A DNA stretch of 35,991 nt from Nitrospirota bacterium (GTDB taxonomy: Bacteria > Nitrospirota > Thermodesulfovibrionia > Thermodesulfovibrionales > JdFR-85), in assembly GCA_013152195.1 (NCBI GenBank), contig JAADGU010000011.1:1-35991 (forward strand), in the 5' to 3' direction. Shown piece after piece: positions 1 through 8,673 of this stretch. Below the pieces are notes generated by a model. The model searched no databases, had not been told where the DNA came from, and saw only the letters and a program-made list of their open reading frames with translations. The translations under genes were made by a program, and so were the position numbers. Numbering within the stretch: position 1 is the first letter of the stretch; each line of letters begins with the position of its first letter.

Positions 1-1557
1 TCAAGTCGCAGGAAGATCATGATTCTTGGCAGCGGGCCTAACCGTATTGGTCAGGGTATAGAGTTTGACTACTGCTGTGTCCATGCGGTTTTTGCCCTTA
101 AAGAGATGGGTTATGAGACCATAATGGTGAACTGCAATCCAGAGACCGTCAGCACTGATTATGACACATCAGACAGGCTGTATTTTGAGCCCCTCACGCT
201 GGAGGATGTGTTGAGTATAATCGAGGTGGAGAAGCCGGAAGGTGTTATCGTCCAGTTCGGGGGGCAGACCCCTCTGAAATTAGCCGTTCCGCTTGAGAGG
301 GAAGGGGTAAGGATTCTTGGTACCCCTCCGGATGCCATTGACAGGGCAGAAGACAGAAGGAGGTTTAAGGAGCTTCTGCATAAACTTGGTCTGAGGCAGC
401 CCAATAGTGGGACGGCCATGAGTCCTGATGAGGCCGTCAGGGTGGGAAGAGAGATTGGCTACCCGGTAATGGTAAGACCCTCATATGTGCTTGGTGGCAG
501 GGCAATGGAGATTGTCTATGATGAGGCCTCACTGCAGGATTACATGCAGAGGGCGGTGAAGGCTTCGCCTGAACACCCTGTGCTTATTGACAAATATATA
601 ATGGATGCCATAGAGGTGGATGTGGATGCGGTCTCGGATGGGGAAGTTGTTGTTATCGGCGGACTGATGGAGCACATTGAGGAGGCTGGAATTCACTCAG
701 GGGATTCAGCCTGCTCCCTCCCTCCCTTTTCGCTCTCCGAGGAGATAGTCGGGGAGATAAAGAGGCAGGCGAGGGCACTTGCCAGGGAGATCGGGGTTGT
801 GGGACTCATGAATATCCAGTTTGCTGTGAAGGATAGCGACATCTATATCCTTGAGGTAAACCCAAGGGCATCAAGGACTATTCCCTTTGTGAGCAAGGCA
901 ACAGGTGTTCCCCTTGCAAAGATAGCAGCAAAGGTGATGGCCGGCACGAGACTGGAAGAACTCGGTCTGGTCTCTGAGCCGGCGTTGGGACATGTAGCAG
1001 TAAAGGAGGCAGTCTTTCCCTTTGACAGGTTTTCCGGAGTGGATACCATCCTGGGCCCTGAGATGAAGTCTACAGGTGAGGTCATGGGTATTGACAGGGA
1101 TTTCGGCCTTGCCTATGCCAAGGCCGAGGCATCGGCAAACAATCAGATACCGCTTGAGGGTAAGGTCTTTATAAGCGTGAGGGATGAGGATAAACCTGCT
1201 GTCCTGCCAATTGCCACGACATTTATTGAACAGGGTCTTAAGGTTGTAACCACGAGGGGAACCGCTTCTTTTCTGAAAGAGCATGGTCTCAATGCAGGGG
1301 TTGTGAACAAGCTCAAGGAGGGAAGGCCGAATGTTGTTGACCTTATCAAGAACAAGGAGATAAGTTTCATAATAAATACTGTTGAGAGTGCTGCAGCCCG
1401 GAAGGATTCCTTCTACATAAGACAGAGCGCCCTGGAGTACAAGGTTCCCTATACTACGACAATCTCTGGTGCCAGGGCCGTTGCAAGGGCACTTAAGGGG
1501 CTGAAGGAAAAACGCCTGACCATACTATCCATACAGGAGTACCATAGCAAAGGTTAA
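1..1557 (+). CDS. carB: Carbamoyl-phosphate synthase large chain (3' part, 5' truncated by window)
   Basis: This is the C-terminal half of the synthase that makes carbamoyl phosphate from bicarbonate, ATP and glutamine-derived ammonia for pyrimidine and arginine synthesis. The frame is open from base 1, so the gene starts outside the window; 518 codons are visible against about 1070 in the family. Family hallmarks of the second ATP-grasp module are SGPNRIGQGIEFDYC near the left edge, NCNPETVSTDYDTSDRLYFE, RPSYVLGGRAMEI at visible residues ~159-171, SGDSACSLP, and EVNPRASRT. From about visible residue 389 there is the MGS-like allosteric domain (KVFISVRDEDK, then EGRPNVVDLIKN and YTTTISG), the usual site of UMP/ornithine control. 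The TAA stop is followed after 3 bases by the next gene, so the two are probably cotranscribed. Identity is certain; only the 5' end is missing. Confidence 0.98.
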   Translation, partial: SSRRKIMILGSGPNRIGQGIEFDYCCVHAVFALKEMGYETIMVNCNPETVSTDYDTSDRLYFEPLTLEDVLSIIEVEKPEGVIVQFGGQTPLKLAVPLEREGVRILGTPPDAIDRAEDRRRFKELLHKLGLRQPNSGTAMSPDEAVRVGREIGYPVMVRPSYVLGGRAMEIVYDEASLQDYMQRAVKASPEHPVLIDKYIMDAIEVDVDAVSDGEVVVIGGLMEHIEEAGIHSGDSACSLPPFSLSEEIVGEIKRQARALAREIGVVGLMNIQFAVKDSDIYILEVNPRASRTIPFVSKATGVPLAKIAAKVMAGTRLEELGLVSEPALGHVAVKEAVFPFDRFSGVDTILGPEMKSTGEVMGIDRDFGLAYAKAEASANNQIPLEGKVFISVRDEDKPAVLPIATTFIEQGLKVVTTRGTASFLKEHGLNAGVVNKLKEGRPNVVDLIKNKEISFIINTVESAAARKDSFYIRQSALEYKVPYTTTISGARAVARALKGLKEKRLTILSIQEYHSKG

Positions 1558-1560
1558 TGC

Positions 1561-2886
1561 ATGGGCAGAGAAGATGTTGATTTTATTATAAAGGGTGAGT
1601 ACGTTCTGACCATGACAGATGGGGGGCCTCTGCTTGGTGGTGCCGTGGCTGTAAGAGATGGTTACATTGTCGATGTTGGATTATCGGATGATTTAGAGGG
1701 CAGATATTTGCCGGATGAAGTCCTTGGTGGCAGTGCAAAGGCAGTAATGCCTGGCCTTGTCAACACCCATACTCATGCTGCCATGGTATTTTTCAGGGGA
1801 ATGGCTGATGACCTTCCTCTCAGGGTCTGGCTTGAGGATAATATATGGCCTGCAGAGGCAAGATGGCTGAGCCCTGATTTTGTCAGGGACGCAACTGAAC
1901 TGGCCTGCCTCGAGATGCTGAAGGCTGGAGTGACACTTTACAATGATATGTATTTTTTTGAGGATGCCTCTGCTGAGGGGATAAAGAGGCTCGGGATAAG
2001 GGCTGTTCTTGGAGCCGGCATCCTGGACTTTCCGACTGCCACTGCTCAGAATACTGCAGAGTATTTTGAGAGGGCCGAGGATTTTATAAAGAGATGGCTT
2101 GGAGATGAACTTATCACCCCCTCTATTGCGCCGCATGCCCCTTATACCTGCAGTCCCGGGACTTACCGGAGGGCCCTTGCTATAGGGGAGGAATATAACA
2201 TTCCTGTCCATACCCACCTCTGTGAAACCCGCTGGGAGGTGGAAGAGATAAAGAGAGTTTATGGCAAGTCCCCAATTGAGCACCTTGACTCCCATGGACT
2301 GCTCAATTCCCGCGTTGTTGCCGCCCATTGTGTCTGGCCCACAGAACGTGAAATAGAGATACTCGCTGAACGTGGTGTAAGTGTAGCACACTGCCTTGAG
2401 AGCAATCTCAAGCTTGCCTCAGGTATTGCCCCTGTGGTAAAGATGCTTGACGCTGGAATAAGGGTTGCCTTTGGCACTGATGGTGCAGCCAGCAATAATG
2501 ACCTTGATGTGATGAGCGAGATGTCAACAGCGGCAAAACTGCACAAGGCAGTCTCTGAAGACCCCACCGCACTCTCTGCACGTACTGCCCTGTTAATGGC
2601 CACCCTCCGGGGTGCTGAAGCCCTTGGCCTTGGAGAGAGGTTAGGGAGTCTTGAAAAGGGTAAACTTGCCGATATAGTGATAGTTGATCTTGATAAACCC
2701 CACCTTGCCCCGATTTATAATATCTATTCCCACCTTGTATATTCAGCAAAGGCCTCTGATGTGGAGAGCGTGATGGTTAATGGCAGATTGGTTATAAATG
2801 GTTATAAATCAATCATTACGCAGGAAGAGGAGATAATTTTTAAGGCCAGGGAGTGGAAAGACAGGATCGTGTCAGGGACGAGCTGA
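1561..2886 (+). CDS. mtaD: 5-methylthioadenosine / S-adenosylhomocysteine deaminase (amidohydrolase family)
   Basis: This is a cytosolic metal-dependent deaminase of the MtaD/SsnA/TrzN amidohydrolase group, predicted to convert S-adenosylhomocysteine or methylthioadenosine to the inosyl derivative in methionine and SAM salvage. Metal ligands expected for the fold are all visible: the HTH pair in VNTHTHAAM (His70, His72), HTHLCET (His217, His219), AAHC (His256) and FGTDGAASNND (Asp307). APHAPYTCSPG is the other typical motif. At 441 residues it has full family length, with a C-terminal beta-sandwich strand pair (KLADIVIVDLD, VESVMVNGRLVI). The ATG lies 3 bases after the carB stop and has no separate promoter, so translational coupling is likely. 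Substrate choice among MTA, SAH, guanine and chlorohydrolase-like activities cannot be decided from sequence alone. Confidence 0.9.
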   Translation: MGREDVDFIIKGEYVLTMTDGGPLLGGAVAVRDGYIVDVGLSDDLEGRYLPDEVLGGSAKAVMPGLVNTHTHAAMVFFRGMADDLPLRVWLEDNIWPAEARWLSPDFVRDATELACLEMLKAGVTLYNDMYFFEDASAEGIKRLGIRAVLGAGILDFPTATAQNTAEYFERAEDFIKRWLGDELITPSIAPHAPYTCSPGTYRRALAIGEEYNIPVHTHLCETRWEVEEIKRVYGKSPIEHLDSHGLLNSRVVAAHCVWPTEREIEILAERGVSVAHCLESNLKLASGIAPVVKMLDAGIRVAFGTDGAASNNDLDVMSEMSTAAKLHKAVSEDPTALSARTALLMATLRGAEALGLGERLGSLEKGKLADIVIVDLDKPHLAPIYNIYSHLVYSAKASDVESVMVNGRLVINGYKSIITQEEEIIFKAREWKDRIVSGTS

Positions 2887-3112
2887 CAAGCGAGCAAGCT
2901 AACAAGCGAGCAAGAACAGGCTAACAAGCGAGCAAGCGAGCAAGCTAACAAGCCTAAAGCCTAAAGCCTAAAGCCTAAAGCCTAAAGCCTAAAGCCTAAA
3001 GCCTAAAGCCTAAAGCCTAAAGCCTAAAGCCTACAAGCCTACAAGCCTACAAGCCTACAAGCCTACAAGCCTACAAGCCTACAAGCCTACAAGCCTACAA
3101 GCCTACAAGCCT
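2886..3112. repeat. Minisatellite of 7-bp and 8-bp units between convergent operons
   Basis: This simple tandem repeat fills the space between the mtaD and flgE stop codons. It has three blocks. At 2886-2949 there are imperfect 8-mers of the type CAAGCGAG / CAAGCTAA, partly disrupted. At 2950-3033 there are twelve uninterrupted identical 7-mers AAGCCTA. At 3034-3105 there are nine identical 8-mers CAAGCCTA plus a partial one to 3112. The 7-mer and 8-mer differ by one inserted C and switch once, sharply. No spacers, no ORF and no stem-loop is evident. An AT-rich stretch, TTTTAATTTTAAAA, follows at 3113-3126 next to the flgE stop. Units are homogeneous, which points to recent slippage or expansion. 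Confidence 0.95.
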
Positions 3113-3126
3113 TTTAATTTTAAAAA

Positions 3127-4374
3127 CTATCTCTTCAGATTTACAACCTCCTGAAGAAGGTCGTCAGTAGTGGTGATTATCCTCGAGTTTGCCTGAAAAC
3201 CCCTCTGTGCAGCTATCATTTTGATGAATTCCTCTGCAAGGTCAACATTGCTCAGCTCAAGAGAGGCACTCAGAACCCTGCCGATTCCGGCTGTGCCCGG
3301 CTCTCCTATTATCGGCTGCCCTGATGAAAAGGATTCGGCGTAGAGGTTTCTGCCTATCTTGGTCAATTCCGTAGGGGCCGTAAACTTTGCAAGAGAAAGA
3401 CGGGCTACCGGTTTTGTCTGTCCATTTGTAAATATACCTGTAATAGTGCCGTCCTCTGATACGCTTAGTGTCTTGAGTGAACCGGCAGTGAACCCGTCCT
3501 GACTGAGAAAGACCGTGGCAGAGGCAGAACCGTACTGGCTCATGTCAGATATGTTAAACCTGACACTCTGTGCGCCGGTTGCGCCCCAGGGAGAAAAATC
3601 AAAAGTGGCTGTGAATTCCGGAGGGTCAGGGGTTGTGAGGCTCCCGGTATCGTCAAACTGGAGGGCCTGCGTCTCGATTATGGAATATGTTGGGGGATCA
3701 GTAGCCGGGTCTGTGACTGTGACGACATTTGTCTCCCACTGGTTTGCGGCTGTCTTTGTAAAATATGTAGTCAGGAGATGGTCGTTGCCCAGGCTGTCAT
3801 AGATCGTCAGGGATGTGGAAAAGTTGGACGTGCCCGACGTGTTTGTGATATCAAAGGGGCCTGTCACTGCATCCCTTGAGTCAAGGTTTACTGAAAACTC
3901 GGCATTGGCTGTTGGCTGTGGAGCACTGTTGAGGGATGCAACCGAGATGTCCCCTACCACACCTGTAGCACTGCCTCCCGAGTCATAGAGATAACCCTGA
4001 ACTCTCAGATTATCGGGTGTTACGAGATAACCATCCTTGTCGAGGGTAAACTGTCCGGCCCTTGTGTAAAAGTTTGAATTATCTTCCTTGACCATGAAGA
4101 ACCCATCGCCGTCAATTGCCATGTCAAGGGCGCTTGCCGTTGTCTCAAAAGAACCCTGGGTGAAGAGGGGGGAAATATCACTCACTATAACTCCTCTTCC
4201 AATTTGTGAGTTGCCCGAAGTTCCTGTGATGGTCTGGCTTAAGACATCACCAAATGCTACCCTGCTTGCCTTGTATCCAACTGTGTTCATGTTTGCAACG
4301 TTGTCACCTATTACCGAGAGAGAAGTCCCGTTTGCATTGAGTCCGCTTATTGCTGAAAAAAGGGCGGTTAACAT
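3127..4374 (-). CDS. flgE: Flagellar hook protein FlgE
   Basis: This is the structural subunit of the flagellar hook, exported through the flagellar type III system and polymerised outside the cell. The N-terminus MLTALFSAISGLNANGTSL followed by VIGDNVANMNTVGYK is the FlgBCEFG rod/hook signature, and the C-terminus has the matching ELSNVDLAEEFIKMIAAQRG block plus a coiled terminal helix ending in LLQEVVNLKR. A DGFFMV block (FlgE/F/G) lies near residue 90. I chose the ATG at 4374 (415 aa): it has AGGAGGT seven bases upstream and lies just 2 bases after the flgD stop, whereas the longer frame starting at 4395 would contain that ribosome site inside its own codons. It is the last gene of the flagellar operon here and converges on the minisatellite; no clear U-tract terminator is visible. 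The family call is firm. Confidence 0.95.
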   Translation of the reverse strand: MLTALFSAISGLNANGTSLSVIGDNVANMNTVGYKASRVAFGDVLSQTITGTSGNSQIGRGVIVSDISPLFTQGSFETTASALDMAIDGDGFFMVKEDNSNFYTRAGQFTLDKDGYLVTPDNLRVQGYLYDSGGSATGVVGDISVASLNSAPQPTANAEFSVNLDSRDAVTGPFDITNTSGTSNFSTSLTIYDSLGNDHLLTTYFTKTAANQWETNVVTVTDPATDPPTYSIIETQALQFDDTGSLTTPDPPEFTATFDFSPWGATGAQSVRFNISDMSQYGSASATVFLSQDGFTAGSLKTLSVSEDGTITGIFTNGQTKPVARLSLAKFTAPTELTKIGRNLYAESFSSGQPIIGEPGTAGIGRVLSASLELSNVDLAEEFIKMIAAQRGFQANSRIITTTDDLLQEVVNLKR

Positions 4375-4376
4375 TT

Positions 4377-4994
4377 TCAGACACCTCCTGCCCATATTTC
4401 TTTAATCTCACCGAGGGAAACCCTCGAGTTGTTGTCAAGCACAAGATATGTAATGCCGTCCTCAAAGCTGATGCCTGTAACCATTGACAGGGTCTCTGTG
4501 GAGACTGGTACCGAATTCCCGTTATTATCGGCGGCAGAGAAATTTACTGTATACAGGCCGTCGGGGAGGGGATTGCCGTTATTGTCTGTCCCATCCCAGA
4601 CGTATTTGCCGCCGCCGGCAGGCTGTTTCCCCAATTCAATGGCTCTGACGACCTCACCAGAGGAGTTATTGATGTTCAGTGTCATCTTTTCCACATTCTG
4701 TGAGACCTCGTAGGAGATCGCTGCAGAACCTTCAAGGTTTACACGATTGCCTTCAACCTTTACCATCTTACTCATAAGGTTTGTGGCAAGTGCGTTATTA
4801 AGGGAGTCCTGGTAGGAGAGGATTCCATCAAGGGTGTCTCCCATACTTATAAGTTGTTCGAGTGAACTGAACTGTGCAAGTTGTGCAGTAAACTCGGTAC
4901 TGTCCATAGGGTTTAGCGGGCTCTGATATCTCAGTTGGGTAGTAAACAGCCTTAAGAAATCGTCTTTTCCCACTGTTCCTGTCACTGGATTCAT
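4377..4994 (-). CDS. flgD: Flagellar hook assembly (capping) protein FlgD
   Basis: This is the hook-capping scaffold that sits at the tip of the growing hook and permits FlgE assembly. The 205-aa product has the N-terminal FlgD signature: GKDDFLRLFTTQLRYQSPLNP, TEFTAQLAQFSSLEQL, then a conserved short helix. The C-terminal half is a FlgD Ig-like/Tudor domain with GGGKYVWDGTDNNGNPLPDG, typical of this family, followed by the final strand-rich segment (GITYLVLDNNSRVSLGEI). The ATG at 4994 is preceded by AGGAGG at good spacing. It lies between fliK (23-bp gap, with a strong hairpin upstream, listed separately) and flgE (2-bp gap). Confidence 0.95.
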   Translation of the reverse strand: MNPVTGTVGKDDFLRLFTTQLRYQSPLNPMDSTEFTAQLAQFSSLEQLISMGDTLDGILSYQDSLNNALATNLMSKMVKVEGNRVNLEGSAAISYEVSQNVEKMTLNINNSSGEVVRAIELGKQPAGGGKYVWDGTDNNGNPLPDGLYTVNFSAADNNGNSVPVSTETLSMVTGISFEDGITYLVLDNNSRVSLGEIKEIWAGGV

Positions 4995-5014
4995 TTCTTT
5001 CCTCCTTCTGTCAT

Positions 5015-5047
5015 GGACTATACGCGGATACTGACCGTGTATAGTCC
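5015..5047 (-). other. Perfect-arm hairpin at the fliK-flgD junction
   Basis: The bases 5015-5027 (GGACTATACGCGG) and 5035-5047 (CCGTGTATAGTCC) are inverted repeats of 13 bp, with one position that becomes a G-U or A-C pair depending on the strand, around a 7-base loop. In the mRNA of the minus-strand operon the fliK TAG stop (5018-5020) is inside the stem and the flgD ribosome site begins shortly after it. There is no U-tract, so it is not a classical terminator. It could be an mRNA-processing or decay barrier; that role is inference. Confidence 0.6.
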
Positions 5048-6307
5048 CTGGTTAGCATGGTTTGACCTCTGTGGATTTACTTCTATGTCCTTTATATCTT
5101 TCTGGTTATCCCCGGCCTTCATCGATTTTTTATAACCCCTGTTTTTCAGGAAGAGTGAAAAACCTCCGGGAGTTAATCCCGCTTTTGCAAGGCTGTCGAA
5201 AAGCTGGGGCATGTTGTTCTGTAAATCCATCAGGCTCTTTAGCTTCTCAACTCCCAGCTCAGCCCTCACCTCGCCGTCATGTACAGATACCTCGATATCT
5301 ATCTTCCCGAGGCCTTCGGGTTCTATTGTGAGTTCTATGGAGGGGTTTTTGTGGGAAGAAGTTGCCTTGTTTATCTGTGTGCCGGACGTTTCCGGGAGTT
5401 TTTCAGAAAGGATGGTCTCTCCTGTCTTGTGGGTGCTGGAGTTACGGTTTATGTGCTGGGATTCTGTTTCAGGAATATCAATTTTTTGAAAGACGAAAGA
5501 GTTTTCGTTGCTGGGTCTGCTCTCCGGCCGGGAGGATATATCAGCGTCTTTCCTGTTCTGATGAAGTCCGGTTTCAAGCCCGGAGGCATCCTCAGGTGTT
5601 TTGCCGTTTAATATTGGATTGACCGAGGCCGTTTTTCCCGGCGTTGCATTGTTTTTGCCAGGTCCTTCTGTTTTTGGAGGTGTTCTTTGCTGGCCTGTGG
5701 TATTGTTGATAACAGCTGATTCCTCGGGGTTTGCAGGTTTAAGCTTATAGATTGCATTAGAGCCGTTCGTGTTTGGGATCTCCTTCTGTGTCTGAAGCGA
5801 TGCAGTTGTGGTTGCCTTGCCGTTCCCGGTAGTTGTTCCAGCGGAGGTTTCCTGTGCCTTATTCCCGGCCTTGCCTATAATGTTTGCCTGGTTCGGGGTA
5901 TCCGTAACTCCTGTTTTGTCCTGAGAGTTTTCCTGGCTTTGGTTTGTGCCAAGGGCCGCTTTAATAATATCTGACAGTACCGGAGATTGCTTCTCTCCGA
6001 TACCGGTTTGCTGCTGCGCAGCGGTGTCCGGGGTTAGAGCTGTTCCCCCTGATTCAGCACTCTTCCGGCCTCCCAGAGCGTTTTCTGGGTTCGGTGTGGA
6101 GACAGTGGACATAAAAAAGGGCAGAAATACAGAAAATGTTGCTGCTGTATCCACTCCTTTTTCTCCGGAGGAGGGACCTTTTTTTTCAGTGTCCGGCGTG
6201 CCCGGGACTATATTTATCGATGGAAGCAGCATTACAACGTTATGTATAGCAAGTGATATGCCAGGCCCGGGCAGACCTTCCAGCCGGATAAAACCCTGTC
6301 TTTTCAA
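5018..6307 (-). CDS. fliK: Flagellar hook-length control protein FliK
   Basis: This is the molecular ruler that measures hook length and switches the flagellar export gate to filament substrates. The product is a 429-aa Thr/Asn/Gln/Pro-rich protein of low complexity for its first ~300 residues, as usual in FliK, and then has the conserved C-terminal Flg_hook domain: SIELTIEPEGLGKIDIEV, VRAELGVEKLKSLMDLQNN, LAKAGLTPGGFSLFL. The start is uncertain. The open frame begins with TTG at 6307 with only a weak ribosome site; an internal ATG at 6232 (MLLPSINIVPG) is an alternative. It sits in the expected place between the fliJ/motE pair and flgD. The fold at the C-terminus supports FliK strongly; the N-terminal boundary is the weak point. 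Confidence 0.88.
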   Translation of the reverse strand: MKRQGFIRLEGLPGPGISLAIHNVVMLLPSINIVPGTPDTEKKGPSSGEKGVDTAATFSVFLPFFMSTVSTPNPENALGGRKSAESGGTALTPDTAAQQQTGIGEKQSPVLSDIIKAALGTNQSQENSQDKTGVTDTPNQANIIGKAGNKAQETSAGTTTGNGKATTTASLQTQKEIPNTNGSNAIYKLKPANPEESAVINNTTGQQRTPPKTEGPGKNNATPGKTASVNPILNGKTPEDASGLETGLHQNRKDADISSRPESRPSNENSFVFQKIDIPETESQHINRNSSTHKTGETILSEKLPETSGTQINKATSSHKNPSIELTIEPEGLGKIDIEVSVHDGEVRAELGVEKLKSLMDLQNNMPQLFDSLAKAGLTPGGFSLFLKNRGYKKSMKAGDNQKDIKDIEVNPQRSNHANQGLYTVSIRV

Positions 6308-6386
6308 TGTCTTCTGGTTTGCGGGTCTGGTGGTATAAGAAGATTTTTCCTTTGGAAGGGAATTTTTTTCTCAGTGAGGTTGTTCT

Positions 6387-6923
6387 TTATCGTTTCTTTT
6401 TCATCTTTACGATCAACTTTTCAAGTCCTGGTATCTCCGTAATCTTTTTAGTCAGCCTTGCAGCCTTTCTCGGGGCCATCATGGAGAGGATATTTGCGGC
6501 CTTTCGCGGTTTCATAAATGCAAGGACCTTTACGGCCGTCTTCTCATCAAGCTCTTCAAGTCTTATTGCCGCCTCTTCAGGCTGCATCTTCTCGTATGTC
6601 TTTACCACATGCTGAATTTTTTCCTCTTTTGTGTTGTCTATCTCTGCAAGTATTTTCTCAACTCTTTCAAGGATATATTCATATTCCTTTATCCTTGCCA
6701 TGATATCTTTTCCCAGCTCCTGAAGTGCCTTCTCCCTTTCCTGCAGCAGCTGCTCCTTCTGGTCAAGTTCAGCCCCCTTGGTTTGAAGATATTGAAGGAG
6801 ATCGTCCTGTGAATAAACAGGAGAGGGCGTTGCAATAATTATAATCAGCAATGATGTCAGGATGAATCCTGGAATAAGCAGTGCCGGGTAAAGCGACTTT
6901 AATATGCCCGGGAGTTTTTTCAT
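6387..6923 (-). CDS. MotE-like flagellar/motility chaperone with MgtE_N-type helical domain
   Basis: This 178-aa protein has a single membrane span near the N-terminus (residues ~11-32, LLIPGFILTSLLIIIIATP), a long coiled coil (residues ~40-105, rich in Q, E, K, L), and a C-terminal MgtE_N-like repeat (MQPEEAAIRLEELDEKTAVKVLAFMKPRKAANILSMM). This is the layout of MotE, described in alphaproteobacteria as a periplasmic chaperone of the motility protein MotC; in other phyla genes like this sit directly after fliJ and their role is unknown. The ATG overlaps the fliJ stop as ATGA, so translation is coupled. 79 bp separate it from fliK. The domain order is clear; the precise role is inferred. Confidence 0.8.
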   Translation of the reverse strand: MKKLPGILKSLYPALLIPGFILTSLLIIIIATPSPVYSQDDLLQYLQTKGAELDQKEQLLQEREKALQELGKDIMARIKEYEYILERVEKILAEIDNTKEEKIQHVVKTYEKMQPEEAAIRLEELDEKTAVKVLAFMKPRKAANILSMMAPRKAARLTKKITEIPGLEKLIVKMKKKR

Positions 6924-7354
6924 CTCTTTATCCTTGTGGTGAATATGAAGTCGAATTCTTTCTGTTCCTTACGGTTGTTTGCCCTTGTCTCATTCAAACA
7001 TAGCTTTCCCCTGAGTTTCTCAACGAGCATCTTCTCCTTATATGCCTCTATCAGCAGTTTCTGCGTTTCATCAAGCTCTGCTATCTTTTTTATGATTGCC
7101 TCCCTCTGCTGGCACATCCTTATGTTCATCTGTGAGAAGTAGGAATGGAAGGTCTTGAGGGAGCCTGGATCTATGACATCATGTATCTGGTGGTCTTTAA
7201 AGGTTTCGAGGTTACCGGAAAGCTCTGTTTCCATGGTTTTCAGGCGTGCCTCTTCCTGATTAATAATGCCCTGCAGACGGTTTATCTCCATCTCGATCTC
7301 TTCCTTGCGCCACTCCTTTAATTTCAGGAGGCTGTTTAATGAATCTGATTTCAT
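6920..7354 (-). CDS. fliJ: Flagellar export protein FliJ
   Basis: This small cytosolic coiled-coil protein couples the FliI ATPase to the export gate FlhA and escorts hook chaperones. The 144-aa product is helical almost throughout, with Leu/Glu/Lys heptad-like spacing (LNSLLKLKEWRKEEIEMEIN) and no other fold. FliJ is poorly conserved, so the assignment rests on length, predicted structure and position: it follows fliI with an ATGA overlap and precedes the MotE-like gene with another. Confidence is high from synteny. Confidence 0.88.
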   Translation of the reverse strand: MKSDSLNSLLKLKEWRKEEIEMEINRLQGIINQEEARLKTMETELSGNLETFKDHQIHDVIDPGSLKTFHSYFSQMNIRMCQQREAIIKKIAELDETQKLLIEAYKEKMLVEKLRGKLCLNETRANNRKEQKEFDFIFTTRIKR

Positions 7355-8673
7355 AGTTCTTCTGCCTCAAAGAGGAGATAGAGTCCCTGAAGGCTGTCTC
7401 CCATGTCCCGTCTGTCATTTATGCCCTGCTTCAGGTAGCCACGCAGTCTGTCTATCATCTTTATGGCCCTGTCAACCTTCGGGTTTGTGCCTTCCTTGTA
7501 TGCACCGATGCTTATGAGGTCTTCATATTTCTTGTATGTGGACAGGTTTTCAATAAACATCATTGCAAGCTCTCTGTGTCGTTCGTTAACTATATCCAGC
7601 ATTACCCTGCTGACACTCCTTAATATATCAATTGCAGGGTAGACCCCCTCCATTGCAAGGTCCCTTGACAGGACTATATGACCGTCAAGAACAGACATGG
7701 AAGCGTCTGCCACAGGGTCGGTAAGGTCATCGCCTTCAACGAGTACGGTATAAAGCCCTGTGATGCTTCCGTTGTCTGAAGAGGTTCCGGCCCTTTCAAG
7801 CAGCCTTGGCATCAGGGTAAAGACTGAAGGAGTGTATCCCTTGGTGGTGGGTGGTTCTCCAATGGCAAGACCAACTTCCCTCTGTGCCATTGAGACCCTT
7901 GTCAGCGAGTCCATCATCAAAAGCACATCCATTCCCTGGTCCCTGAAATACTCTGCAATGGCCGTTGTGGTGAAGGCAGCCCTTACCTTTGCCAGGGGAG
8001 GCTCCTGGGCTGTACAGACTATCACCACTGACTTCTTCAGCCCTTCCTCTCCGAGGTCTCTTTCAATAAACTCCCTTACCTCCCTGCTCCTTTCACCGAT
8101 AAGACCTATTACATTCACCGTTGCCTCGGTATATCTTGCAATCATTCCAAGCAACACACTCTTGCCAACGCCGGTTCCAGCCATGATTCCCACCCTCTGC
8201 CCCTTTCCGCAGGTGAGTAATCCATTTATGGCCCTGATACCGAGGTCCATAGGTTCGGATATCCGCTGCCTTTCAAGCGGGTTGATCTGTTCTCCAAAGA
8301 GCGGATACGCATGACCTTCAATCCTTCCTTTTCCATCTATGGGGTTTCCGAGTGCATCTATCACCCTGCCAACGAGGTGCGGCGATACATTTACAGAGAG
8401 CTTCCTGCCCACCGGCAGTACCCTGCTGCCCGACTTTATACCCTGAATATCACCGACGGCCATAAGTAGTGCCTTATCGTCTTTGAAACCAACCACTTCG
8501 GCATCAACTATTGCCCCCCCTTCAGAGTAGACCTTGCAGGCCTCTCCAATGCTTGCCTTCATGCCTGTGGCCTTGAGGATAACACCTGTGATTTCAACCA
8601 CCCTGCCATAGACCCTCATCGGGTCAATACCCTCAAGGCTGTCTATATATCTCTCAATCGTTACTGTTTCCAA
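7351..8673 (-). CDS. fliI: Flagellum-specific ATP synthase FliI
   Basis: This is the hexameric ATPase of the flagellar type III export apparatus, which helps unfold and deliver substrates. The sequence is typical of the F1-beta-like family: Walker A GTGVGKS, IGERSREVREF, the Walker B strand LLMMDSLTR, PPTTKGYTPSVFTLMPRLLERAG, and VLVEGDD with DGHIVLSRDLA. At ~440 aa it is of usual length. The frame is open from a TTG at 8694, but a TTG at 8673 has GGAG six bases upstream and I prefer it; the first has no ribosome site. It overlaps the end of fliH by about 20 bases and ends in an ATGA overlap with fliJ, so the export trio fliH-I-J is translated as a coupled unit. Confidence 0.95.
   Translation of the reverse strand: METVTIERYIDSLEGIDPMRVYGRVVEITGVILKATGMKASIGEACKVYSEGGAIVDAEVVGFKDDKALLMAVGDIQGIKSGSRVLPVGRKLSVNVSPHLVGRVIDALGNPIDGKGRIEGHAYPLFGEQINPLERQRISEPMDLGIRAINGLLTCGKGQRVGIMAGTGVGKSVLLGMIARYTEATVNVIGLIGERSREVREFIERDLGEEGLKKSVVIVCTAQEPPLAKVRAAFTTTAIAEYFRDQGMDVLLMMDSLTRVSMAQREVGLAIGEPPTTKGYTPSVFTLMPRLLERAGTSSDNGSITGLYTVLVEGDDLTDPVADASMSVLDGHIVLSRDLAMEGVYPAIDILRSVSRVMLDIVNERHRELAMMFIENLSTYKKYEDLISIGAYKEGTNPKVDRAIKMIDRLRGYLKQGINDRRDMGDSLQGLYLLFEAEEL

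Noticed and set aside
1693-2391. Long minus-strand open frame inside mtaD
   Set aside because: It is antisense to a well-supported enzyme, has no recognisable motif and is explained by codon bias.
2886-3112. CRISPR array or telomere
   Set aside because: There are no spacers; units are 7-8 bp and contiguous. The telomere-like look is not matched by a chromosome end, since genes flank it on both sides.
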